A stretch of 43,406 nt of DNA, from NCBI GenBank assembly GCA_002293125.1, contig DBCR01000058.1, positions 1 to 43,406 of the forward strand, given 5' to 3'. This stretch comes from Opitutia bacterium UBA953. Lineage in GTDB: Bacteria; Verrucomicrobiota; Verrucomicrobiia; Opitutales; UBA953. Under the pieces are notes generated by a model, which was given only the letters and a program-made list of their open reading frames with translations, did not search any database and had not been told where the DNA came from. The translations under genes and the position numbers were made by a program. Shown one piece after another: positions 8,109-14,553 of the stretch; position 1 is the first letter of the stretch; every line of letters begins with the position of its first letter.

Positions 8109-8172
8109 CCGGAATGATGGCACGACCGGCCGCGGAGCGGAGGGAGGTCGAAGACTGGGCCAGGGATTCCAT
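8083..8172 (-). CDS. Isoleucine-rich leader peptide of cimA (29 aa)
   Basis: A short reading frame of 29 codons starting with ATG at 8172 and ending with TAA at 8083-8085, about 93 bp before cimA on the same strand. Residues 18-29 read AIIPAMITIIGL: five isoleucines (19, 20, 24, 26, 27) fall in the last eleven residues, just before the stop. CAGGG lies about 8 nt upstream of the start and could serve as a ribosome site. An uneven inverted repeat (8184-8213) precedes it. Control codons for the end product, placed next to the stop and followed by competing hairpins, are the hallmark of amino-acid attenuators. The peptide itself probably has no function other than being translated. Confidence 0.75.
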   Translation of the reverse strand: MESLAQSSTSLRSAAGRAIIPAMITIIGL

Positions 8173-8183
8173 GACGAAGACCC

Positions 8184-8213
8184 TGACTCCAAGGGCGGAG
8201 GCTTGGAGAGTCA
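8184..8213. promoter_or_regulatory. Inverted repeat upstream of the cimA leader peptide
   Basis: TGACTCCAAG is separated by 8 nt from CTTGGAGAGTCA. The arms pair as TGACTC/GAGTCA plus CAAG/CTTG with a 2-nt bulge. It lies 12 bp upstream of the leader ATG, in the 107-bp region divergent from the gene at 8280. It could be an operator or part of the leader transcript; no convincing promoter could be placed. Confidence 0.3.
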
Positions 8214-8279
8214 AAGGCAAAGGAGCCCGAAGCAGGTCGACGCTCGCCAAAAGGCCCATAAACGCCCATTAATCAGACC

Positions 8280-9032
8280 ATGCGCCGCCTCGCCGCCTTC
8301 CTCCTGCTCTTGGCCGGCGCAATCTCTTCGCCGGCCCAGTGGCAGATTTTCGCGGAGAAACTGCCCAAGCCCGGCACGTGGGCGCGCTACCAATATGAGA
8401 CTATCCGCGAGGGCAAAGTGGTCTCGAAGAGCGAACTGAGCCTCTCGATTCGCGCCGGCATGGACGTCGGTGGTAAACCGCACGTCTGGTTCAACGTCGA
8501 ACCCGTCGGCTGGTTGGGCTCTCGCGAACGGGCACCGCTTCGCCTGCTCCTGAGCGCCGACATGAATCGCGAGCGGGCCAGCCGCCTCATCGAGAATGCG
8601 CAGGAGATCGTCTTTTCGAATCCCGTCAAAGGCACCTACCACATGACCCGCGAGGACATCGCCTGGGTGTCGAAGTGGGCAAGCCTCACCTACGCCAGCG
8701 AACTCAATGCGGATACCCCCGCGCAGGAAACCATCGATGTCGGCGGCAAACCGTTCGCCTGCGAGCGGATGAAGATGCTCGCGAGCACGGTGACCGATCC
8801 GCCCGTGGTCCCGAAGCAGACCATCGAGTTCAAGGGTACCGTCTGGCGCTCCGACGCGACTCCCTTCGGCGTCGTGCGAGCGGAGTGGATCGAGAAGACC
8901 ACGAAGAAAGACCGTAACCGCGAAGAGACCCGCCGCCTGACCTTGCTGGCGAGCGGCTGGGAGACGCCGCCGACTGAGCCCGTGGACCGCGGCAAGGACT
9001 TCTCGGTCTGGCGCCTGATCTTCAATCGCTGA
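8280..9032 (+). CDS. Exported protein of unknown function
   Basis: I do not recognise this 250-residue protein. It has a signal peptide (MRRLAAFLLLLAGAISSPAQ) and therefore acts outside the cytoplasm. The body looks beta-rich, with patterns such as YQYETIREGKVVSKSELSLSI and a second half with TIDVGGKPFACERMKM...KQTIEFKGTVWRSDATPFGVVRAEW. That layout (carrier-like beta barrel, late 'PFGVVR' turn) is reminiscent of DUF3108-type or LolA-like exported proteins, but no motif proves it. It stands alone, divergent from the cimA leader, and ends at a bidirectional-looking hairpin before tRNA-Phe. Confidence 0.75.
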   Translation: MRRLAAFLLLLAGAISSPAQWQIFAEKLPKPGTWARYQYETIREGKVVSKSELSLSIRAGMDVGGKPHVWFNVEPVGWLGSRERAPLRLLLSADMNRERASRLIENAQEIVFSNPVKGTYHMTREDIAWVSKWASLTYASELNADTPAQETIDVGGKPFACERMKMLASTVTDPPVVPKQTIEFKGTVWRSDATPFGVVRAEWIEKTTKKDRNREETRRLTLLASGWETPPTEPVDRGKDFSVWRLIFNR

Positions 9033-9045
9033 GGCCTTAAAAGGA

Positions 9046-9077
9046 CCAGCCCACCCGGGTTAAATCGGATGGGCTGG
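9046..9077 (-). terminator. Terminator of tRNA-Phe, possibly bidirectional
   Basis: CCAGCCCA (9046-9053) pairs with TGGGCTGG (9070-9077), and an inner CC/GG continues past one mismatch. On the minus strand the hairpin is followed by TCCTTTTAAGG, a short T run, and it lies 8 bp past the tRNA. It also sits just after the plus-strand gene ending at 9032. Confidence 0.7.
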
Positions 9078-9084
9078 CGTTAAA

Positions 9085-9160
9085 TGGTGGCCTGAGTCGG
9101 AATCGAACCAACGACACGACGCTCTTCAGGCGTCTGCTCTACCAACTGAGCTATCAGGCC
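9085..9160 (-). tRNA. tRNA-Phe (anticodon GAA), CCA encoded
   Basis: A 76-nt cloverleaf including a genomic CCA. The acceptor GGCCTGA pairs with TCAGGCC, the D-arm contains GCTCAGTTGGTAGAGC, the anticodon stem GACGC/GCGTC holds loop CTGAAGA (GAA), and the T-loop is TTCGATT. The discriminator is A. A perfect TTGACA lies about 40 bp upstream (9205-9200, minus strand), but no good -10 box follows at normal spacing. Confidence 0.96.
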
Positions 9161-9236
9161 AATTAACTGGACAATCAGAAGGACAAAGCACCCCTTCCCT
9201 GTCAATCCGACAAGAAAGGGAGGCTTAAAAAGGCCC

Positions 9237-10481
9237 TCAGAAGCTGAATTTCCAGGCCGACAGGCGGCGTTCGACCTCGGCGATGACTTCGCCTTCGCCG
9301 GCCTCGCCCTTGTCGGAAACGAAGGTCACGGAGAAGCGGACAAACGAACCGCAATCATCCCACGGCACCGTGGAGATAAGGTGCTCGGTGATCATCCACT
9401 GCGAGAAGGCTTCACCGGAATCGAAGCTCACCTTGCCGGACGGACCGGTGGCGGACTTCGGGGCGGGCATGTAGAGGAAGAAGCCGGCGTCAGGCTTGCG
9501 GACCTGGAAGCCGAGTTTGGCGAGCACGCCGACGAGCTGGTCCATGCGGCGGGAATACTTGGCGGCGATGGCCTTCGGGATGGAGACATCGTCGAGACCG
9601 GCAGCACCGGCCTTCTGGATGCCGAGGAACTGGCCGGAGTCGGAATTATCCTTCACATCGCCGTAAGCGCGGACAAGCAGTGCGTTGCCAGCGACGAAGC
9701 CGATGCGCCAGCCGGTCATATTGTGGCTCTTGGAGAGCGTGTGCAGCTCGAGGGCGACGTCCTTCGCGCCCGGGACCTGTAGAATCGACAGCTGCTCGGC
9801 GCCGAAGTGGAGCGAGCCGTAGGCGGCATCCTGGATGACGACGAGGTTGTGCTGCTTGGCGAAGGCGACGACCTCCTCGTAGAACTTGCGCGTGGCGCAG
9901 GCGCCGGTCGGGTTGTTCGGGAAGTTAAGCACCAGCACCTTGGCCTTAGCGAGAACGTCAGCGGGAATCGTTTTCAGGTCGGGCAGGAAATTATTCTCGG
10001 CGGTGAGCTTCAGGTTATGGACATGGCCGCCGTAATACTTGGCGTGCGTACCGAACACCGGGTACCCCGGAGTAGTCATGAGCACATAATCGCCAGGGTT
10101 GATCAGGCAACCTGGCAGAATGGACAGCGCGGCCTTGGAGCCGATCGAGTGGAGGACTTCGGTGTCGGCGTCGACCGTCACGCCAAAGAGGTTCTGCATG
10201 TAGCGGGCGGCGGCCTGCTTGAAGTCCGTGCCACCGTTGTCGGAGTAGCCGCGATTCTCAGGCTTGGCGGCTTCGGTCTGGAGCGCCTTCACCACCATCG
10301 GGAAAGCCATCTCGTCGGGCTCACCGACGCCGAGGTCGATCAGGGCGACATCCGGCTTGGCCTTCTTGGCGGCGGCCTTGGCGCGCTTGATCTTCTCGAA
10401 CTTATAGATCGCGGTCGACTTGCCGTAATTGACGCCGCCGATGCGTTCGGCGAAGAGCTGCTGGATGTAGGAGTCGGACAT
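9237..10481 (-). CDS. dapL: LL-diaminopimelate aminotransferase
   Basis: PLP enzyme that converts tetrahydrodipicolinate directly to LL-diaminopimelate, for lysine and peptidoglycan synthesis. The 414-residue length is normal for DapL. It opens with the family-typical SDSYIQQLFAERIGG and then has IDLGVGEPDE, GYSDNGGTDFKQAAARYM, PGYPVFGTHAKYYGG and NFPNNPTGACAT. The PLP lysine lies in LSKSHNMTGWRIGF. This bypass route is well known in Chlamydiae, Verrucomicrobia and plants and fits the proposed host. The ATG at 10481 has no Shine-Dalgarno sequence. Its 70-nt leader can fold into two competing structures (10488-10550). It is divergent from tspO. Confidence 0.95.
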   Translation of the reverse strand: MSDSYIQQLFAERIGGVNYGKSTAIYKFEKIKRAKAAAKKAKPDVALIDLGVGEPDEMAFPMVVKALQTEAAKPENRGYSDNGGTDFKQAAARYMQNLFGVTVDADTEVLHSIGSKAALSILPGCLINPGDYVLMTTPGYPVFGTHAKYYGGHVHNLKLTAENNFLPDLKTIPADVLAKAKVLVLNFPNNPTGACATRKFYEEVVAFAKQHNLVVIQDAAYGSLHFGAEQLSILQVPGAKDVALELHTLSKSHNMTGWRIGFVAGNALLVRAYGDVKDNSDSGQFLGIQKAGAAGLDDVSIPKAIAAKYSRRMDQLVGVLAKLGFQVRKPDAGFFLYMPAPKSATGPSGKVSFDSGEAFSQWMITEHLISTVPWDDCGSFVRFSVTFVSDKGEAGEGEVIAEVERRLSAWKFSF

Positions 10482-10487
10482 AGTGAG

Positions 10488-10550
10488 AAGGCCCTAAAAA
10501 GAGGGGGAAGACGGCGGATGGCAAGCGGACTCCGCCCCCGGGCCTTGCCA
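10488..10550 (-). promoter_or_regulatory. Structured leader upstream of dapL
   Basis: In the minus-strand transcript, AAGGCCC plus GGGGG (10546-10535) can pair with CCCCC (10507-10503) plus GGGCCTT (10494-10488), enclosing a small CGGAGTCCG palindrome and leaving an 8-nt TCTTTTTA bulge. Alternatively TGGCAAG (10550-10544) pairs perfectly with CTTGCCA (10525-10519). The two folds share the AAG segment and exclude each other. The long stem ends 6 nt before the dapL ATG. It does not resemble a lysine riboswitch, being far too short. Function is inference. Confidence 0.4.
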
Positions 10551-10578
10551 TGAGGGACCTGACGTTGAAAATGACGCC

Positions 10579-11082
10579 ATGGAACCCAGCCTCGAAGACT
10601 TGGCCCGCGAACGGCATGCAAGGTGCAACCCGGGATTCCCTTGGCGTCTCATCGGCCTCATCGCCCTCTGCCTGGCCATCGGCGGGCTCGGCTCGGCCGC
10701 CACGATGCCGGAGATCAAGGGCTGGTACGCCAGCCTCGTGAAGCCCACCTTCAATCCGCCGAACTGGATCTTCGGTCCAGTCTGGTCGACGCTCTACGTC
10801 CTCATGGCCTGTTCGGCCAACGCCGCATGGACCGACCGCCAGGCCCGCCGGACGTTCTTCATCATCCTTCTGGTCAACTCGCTCTGGTCCCTGCTCTTCT
10901 TCGGGATGCATCGCCCGGACCTCGCGCTGATCGATATCCTCGGCTACCTGATCCTGCTCATCATCTGGATTCGCCAGCTCTGGCCTCAGCATCGCGTCGC
11001 CGCCCTTCTTCAGATTCCGCACCTGCTCTGGGTCAGCTTCGCCACCGTGCTCAACGCGAGCATCTGGTGGTTGAACAAATAA
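10579..11082 (+). CDS. tspO: TspO/MBR-family tryptophan-rich membrane protein
   Basis: A 167-residue five-helix membrane protein of the TspO/translocator family, which binds porphyrins and related tetrapyrroles and acts in stress signalling. The signature loop and second helix are clear: KPTFNPPNWIFGPVWSTLYVLM (residues about 54-75). The Trp-rich last helix ends ASIWWLNK. The N-terminal 20 residues before helix 1 are polar and slightly longer than usual; a start further inside the frame is possible, but no ATG with a better context is seen. It is divergent from dapL and ends against a shared terminator with the operon on the other strand. The ligand in this host is unknown. Confidence 0.92.
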   Translation: MEPSLEDLARERHARCNPGFPWRLIGLIALCLAIGGLGSAATMPEIKGWYASLVKPTFNPPNWIFGPVWSTLYVLMACSANAAWTDRQARRTFFIILLVNSLWSLLFFGMHRPDLALIDILGYLILLIIWIRQLWPQHRVAALLQIPHLLWVSFATVLNASIWWLNK

Positions 11083-11083
11083 G

Positions 11084-11106
11084 AAGGCCCCGGATTCCGG
11101 GACCTT
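11084..11106 (-). terminator. Terminator shared by tspO and the xyl operon
   Basis: AAGGCCCCGG-ATT-CCGGGACCTT: 10-bp stem with one C-A mismatch on the plus strand, which becomes a U-G pair on the minus strand. On the minus strand TTCTTATTTG follows, so it best serves the end of the operon whose last gene stops at 11128. It lies just after the tspO stop. Confidence 0.65.
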
Positions 11107-11127
11107 CGTGACGGACTGGCGCGCGCC

Positions 11128-12297
11128 TTAGTCGGCGAGCTTCGTCCAGCGAGCGTTGCCCTTCGAGGACTTCACCGCGGCTTCGATGAAAGCCATGCCG
11201 GTGACGCCGTCGTCGATCGACGGGAAGTCGTAACCTTCCTTCGGGGCCTTGCGGCCTTCGAGACGGTCAGTGATGGCTTCCGCGGCGGCGCGATAGATGT
11301 TCGCGAAGGCTTCGATGAAGGCTTCGGGGTGACCGAACGGCGTGCGGCTGTACTTCTTGCAAGCGTCGCCGTTGTACGAGTTGCCGCGACGGTGCGTCTG
11401 GCGGGGCTGGTCGAGATACTTCACGATCAGCTCGTTCGGATGCTCTTGGTGCCACTCAAGGGAAGCTAGGGTGCCGTAGACGCGGAGGTTGAGGTTATTC
11501 TCGTCGCCGGTGGAGATCTGCGAGGCGTGCAGGACGCCTTTCGCGCCGCCTTTGTAGCGGACGAGCATGTTGGCGTCATCATCAAGCAGACGGCCGGGGA
11601 TATAGGTGCTGAGGTCGGCGGCGATCTCCTGGATCTCGAGGCCGGTGACGTATTGCACGAGATTCTCGGCGTGCGTGCCGATGTCGCCCACGCAATTCGA
11701 GACGCCCGAGCAGTTCGGATCCATACGCCAGTTGGCGATCTTCTGGATCTTGCCGGACTGCAGGGCGCCGATGGCGTAACCCTGCGGGTATTCGACGAGG
11801 ACCTTATTGATCTTGCCGAGCTTGCCGGCGGCCACGAAGTCGCGGGCTTCCTTGACCATCGGGTAGCCGGTGTAGTTATGCAGCAGGGCGAAGACCAAGC
11901 CGCTCTTCTTGACGACGGCGCGGAGCTTCTTGCCCTCAGCGAGGGAGAACGCGAGGGGCTTCTCGCAGATCACGTGGATGCCGGCTTCGAGGAAGGCCTT
12001 GGCCACGGGATAGTGCAGGTCGTTACGCGCGACGATCGACACGAAGTCGATACGGTCTCCGAGCGGGCGCTTAGCTTCGGCCTTGGCCATCTCGACGTAC
12101 GAAGCGTACACGCGGGCGGGGTCGAGGCAGAGGTCCTGGCCGGAGAGCCGGGACTTCTCGGGATCCGAGGAGAACGCGCCGGCGACGAGGTCGATCTTGC
12201 CGTCGAGGGCCGCGGCCATGCGGTGGACGCCGCCGATGAAGGCGCCGCGGCCGCCGCCGACCATGCCCATGCGGAGTTTGCGATTGAGGGATGCCAT
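11128..12297 (-). CDS. Gfo/Idh/MocA-family oxidoreductase (first of two)
   Basis: NAD(P)-dependent sugar or sugar-acid dehydrogenase, 389 residues. The N-terminal Rossmann fold begins LRMGMVGGGRGAFIGGVHRMAA (GxGGGxG-like nucleotide loop). The family motif EKPLA appears near residue 113, and the C-terminal half is the alpha/beta substrate domain with NCVGDIGTHAENLVQYVTG, which holds the conserved Asp/His pair. It is the last gene of the xyl-type operon, 11 bp after the second Gfo/Idh gene. The paralogues differ in length and sequence, so they probably act on different substrates. Oxidation or reduction of a pentose- or inositol-like sugar is inference. Confidence 0.88.
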   Translation of the reverse strand: MASLNRKLRMGMVGGGRGAFIGGVHRMAAALDGKIDLVAGAFSSDPEKSRLSGQDLCLDPARVYASYVEMAKAEAKRPLGDRIDFVSIVARNDLHYPVAKAFLEAGIHVICEKPLAFSLAEGKKLRAVVKKSGLVFALLHNYTGYPMVKEARDFVAAGKLGKINKVLVEYPQGYAIGALQSGKIQKIANWRMDPNCSGVSNCVGDIGTHAENLVQYVTGLEIQEIAADLSTYIPGRLLDDDANMLVRYKGGAKGVLHASQISTGDENNLNLRVYGTLASLEWHQEHPNELIVKYLDQPRQTHRRGNSYNGDACKKYSRTPFGHPEAFIEAFANIYRAAAEAITDRLEGRKAPKEGYDFPSIDDGVTGMAFIEAAVKSSKGNARWTKLAD

Positions 12298-12308
12298 AGG
12301 TGTGGTGA

Positions 12309-13391
12309 TCAGAGGGAGACGGGCTTGCCGGACTTCGCAGAAGCGTAGATGGCATCGATGACCTGCATCAGGCGGTAGGCCTGCTCAGGCGTGTTCAGCG
12401 GCTTCGCGCGGCCTTCGATGGCCTCGATAAAGTTCGCGGCGGAAGCGATGCGGCCCATGTCTTCGCATGCGGGCGTGACGATGGAGCGGTTCACGCTATT
12501 GCCGTTTTCCTGGACGTAGAGTTCGCAGGTATCAATCGCGGTGTTGTCGAGTCCGTCGATACCGAAGAGGCGCTCAACTTTGCCGCCGGCCTTGGTGCCC
12601 TGGAAGACGACGGAGACTTCCTCCCGCTTAATCATCTCAGCCCAGGAGACCTGCAGGGTCAGCACCTGGCCGGTCTTGAAGGTCACGAAGCCGTGCGCGG
12701 CGTTCTCGACGTCGGTGACGCCCCCGACGCGATCCGGGATGCCCCACGGACCCTTGAAGGACTTATCTTCGATAAAGTCGTTGAAGGTCTGGCCGAGGAC
12801 ATGCGCCGGCTCAGGGTAACCCATGAAATACATCGCAAGGTCGACCATGTGCAGCAGGTCGATGAGCGGGCCGCCGCCGGAGAGCTCCTTGGTGGTGAAC
12901 CAGCCGCCGAAGCCCGGAATGCCGGTACGGCGGATCCACTTCGCCTGGGCGGAGTTGACCTTGCCGACCTGACCCTGCTCGACGTACCTCATCATCGCCT
13001 GCGACTCCGGGCGCGCGCGGTTGTTGAAGTTGAACATCACGTGCTTACCCGCCTTCTTGGCAGCGGCGATGATCTCGAGGACTTCCGGGGCGCTGAGCGC
13101 CGGGGGCTTCTCGCAGAACACGTGCTTGCCGGCATTGAGGCACTGGATGGCGAGCGCGGCGTGGAACTTGTTCGGGACGATGACGCTGACGGCCTGGATC
13201 TCCTTGCGCTCAGCCAGCATGGCGTCGACGGATTCATAATGATGCGGGATGCCCCACTTCTCGGCGGCCTTCTTCGCGGCGCCCGGCGCGGGATCCGCGA
13301 CGGCGACGATTTCCGCATAGGCCTGCTTGAAGCCGGCCGCGTGGTATTGGAGCATGCCCCCTGCTCCGATGACGCCTACTTTGGTTGCCAT
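12309..13391 (-). CDS. Gfo/Idh/MocA-family oxidoreductase (second of two)
   Basis: A 360-residue NAD(P)-dependent oxidoreductase. The Rossmann loop is VGVIGAGGMLQYHAAGF at the N-terminus; the acidic residue ending strand 2 lies in VAVADPAPG; the family motif FCEKPPAL is near residue 95; and the substrate domain has GGGPLIDLLHMVDLAMYFMG, with the conserved Asp and His. The gap to the TIM-barrel gene upstream is 24 bp and to the next Gfo/Idh gene 11 bp, so it is in the operon. Together with the TIM-barrel isomerase it could form a keto-sugar interconversion pathway, as known for glycoside and inositol catabolism in related phyla. That role is inference. Confidence 0.88.
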   Translation of the reverse strand: MATKVGVIGAGGMLQYHAAGFKQAYAEIVAVADPAPGAAKKAAEKWGIPHHYESVDAMLAERKEIQAVSVIVPNKFHAALAIQCLNAGKHVFCEKPPALSAPEVLEIIAAAKKAGKHVMFNFNNRARPESQAMMRYVEQGQVGKVNSAQAKWIRRTGIPGFGGWFTTKELSGGGPLIDLLHMVDLAMYFMGYPEPAHVLGQTFNDFIEDKSFKGPWGIPDRVGGVTDVENAAHGFVTFKTGQVLTLQVSWAEMIKREEVSVVFQGTKAGGKVERLFGIDGLDNTAIDTCELYVQENGNSVNRSIVTPACEDMGRIASAANFIEAIEGRAKPLNTPEQAYRLMQVIDAIYASAKSGKPVSL

Positions 13392-13415
13392 GAGATATGT
13401 TCGTTGGAGAGGTGA

Positions 13416-14477
13416 TTACTTGCCCTGGGCGGACTTGTCGAAGGCGGCGTCGAACGCGACCTTGTTGCTCGGGAAGGCAAGCTTCTTGACGTAGGCGGCT
13501 GATTCGGCGGCGCCGAAGAAACGATCCATGCGGCCGTCTTCCCATTCGACGGAGAGCGGGCCGGCGTAGCCGACGTCATTGAGGGCGACGATGACGTCCT
13601 CGAACTTGATGTCGCCGCGGCCGACGGAACGGAAATCCCAGGCGCGACGAGGGTCGCAGAAATCCGTGTGGCCGCCGAACACGCCGACGGTGCCGTCACC
13701 GTGGCCCCACCAGACGTCCTTCATGTGGGCGTGGTGGATCTGCTTGCCGAAGGTGCGGATGAACTTCACGTAGTCGACGCCCTGGTAGCCGAGGTGACTG
13801 GGGTCGTAGTTGAAGCCGAAACGCTTGTGGTTGCCGACGGCATCGAGCGCGCGCTGGGCGGACGCGATGTCGAAGGCGATCTCGGTCGGGTGCACTTCGA
13901 GGCCGAAGTAGACATCGTTCTTCTCGAACGCCTCGAGGATGGGCTTCCAGCGCTTGGCGAAATCATCGAAGCCCTTCTGGAGGTAGGCCTGATTGGTGGG
14001 CGGGAAGGCGTAGAGCGCGTGCCAGATGGAGGAACCAGTGAACCCGTTGACGACGGTCTTGCCGGAACCCTTCGGCTTATCGGCCATGTAGGCCTTGCCG
14101 GCGTCGAAGAACTTGCGGGCGGCCTGGGCGGTCAGGGCCATCTCGGCGCACGCGCGCTGGCGGACGCCTTCCGGATTGCCGTCGCCCCAGACGTGGGCGG
14201 GGAGGATGCACTGGTGACGTTCGTCGATATTATCGCAGGTGGCCTGGCCGACGAGGTGAGAGGAGATCGCCCAGCAGCCGAGGTCGTGCTGCGCGAGCAG
14301 TTTCCAGATAGATTCGACGTAGCCCGGCTCGTTAACGGCGCGGACGACATCGAAGTGGTCGCCCCAACAGGCGAGCTCGACGCCTTCGTAGCCCATGGCT
14401 TTGACCTTGGGGAGAAGCTCGGCGATCTTGAGGTCGGCCCACTGGCCGGTGAAGAGGGTAACAGGGCGCTGTGACAT
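13416..14477 (-). CDS. Sugar phosphate isomerase/epimerase-type TIM barrel (AP-endonuclease-2 fold)
   Basis: A 353-residue protein of the xylose-isomerase-like TIM barrel family. The barrel starts VTLFTGQWADLKIAELLPKVKAMGYEGVELACWGD. Likely metal ligands are the Glu of GLEVHPTE, the Asp of NYDPSH, the His of HHAHMKD and the Glu of LSVEWEDGR. It probably isomerises or epimerises a keto-sugar; the exact substrate is unknown. I chose the ATG at 14477 (sequence MSQRPVTLF), not a TTG 11 codons upstream. The start is preceded by CACC, without a Shine-Dalgarno sequence. It follows xylB after a 76-bp gap with two hairpins, the only sizeable gap in the operon. Confidence 0.85.
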   Translation of the reverse strand: MSQRPVTLFTGQWADLKIAELLPKVKAMGYEGVELACWGDHFDVVRAVNEPGYVESIWKLLAQHDLGCWAISSHLVGQATCDNIDERHQCILPAHVWGDGNPEGVRQRACAEMALTAQAARKFFDAGKAYMADKPKGSGKTVVNGFTGSSIWHALYAFPPTNQAYLQKGFDDFAKRWKPILEAFEKNDVYFGLEVHPTEIAFDIASAQRALDAVGNHKRFGFNYDPSHLGYQGVDYVKFIRTFGKQIHHAHMKDVWWGHGDGTVGVFGGHTDFCDPRRAWDFRSVGRGDIKFEDVIVALNDVGYAGPLSVEWEDGRMDRFFGAAESAAYVKKLAFPSNKVAFDAAFDKSAQGK

Positions 14478-14485
14478 GGTGAGTA

Positions 14486-14533
14486 GGGGTGAGTCCCCAC
14501 TGTCAGCCAATCACCCCACTTTGTTCAAGTGGG
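14486..14533 (-). other. Intercistronic hairpins between xylB and the TIM-barrel gene
   Basis: Two perfect 7-bp stems occur in the gap. CCCACTT/AAGTGGG (14515-14533) has a 5-nt loop and GGGGTGA/TCACCCC (14486-14517) has an 18-nt loop. They share three bases. No T run follows, so an RNA-processing or stability role, or a weak attenuation point, seems likelier than a terminator. Confidence 0.4.
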
Positions 14534-14553
14534 CAATGCTCACAGACCCCAAT

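Noticed and set aside
7964..8269. 101-codon frame overlapping the cimA leader on the same strand
   Set aside because: Pro/Arg/Ser-rich composition with no motif; another frame of the same strand carries the Ile-rich leader, which better explains the region.
14478..14510. TTG start for the TIM-barrel protein
   Set aside because: The first 11 residues look random and lie in the hairpin region; the ATG at 14477 opens the barrel's first strand.
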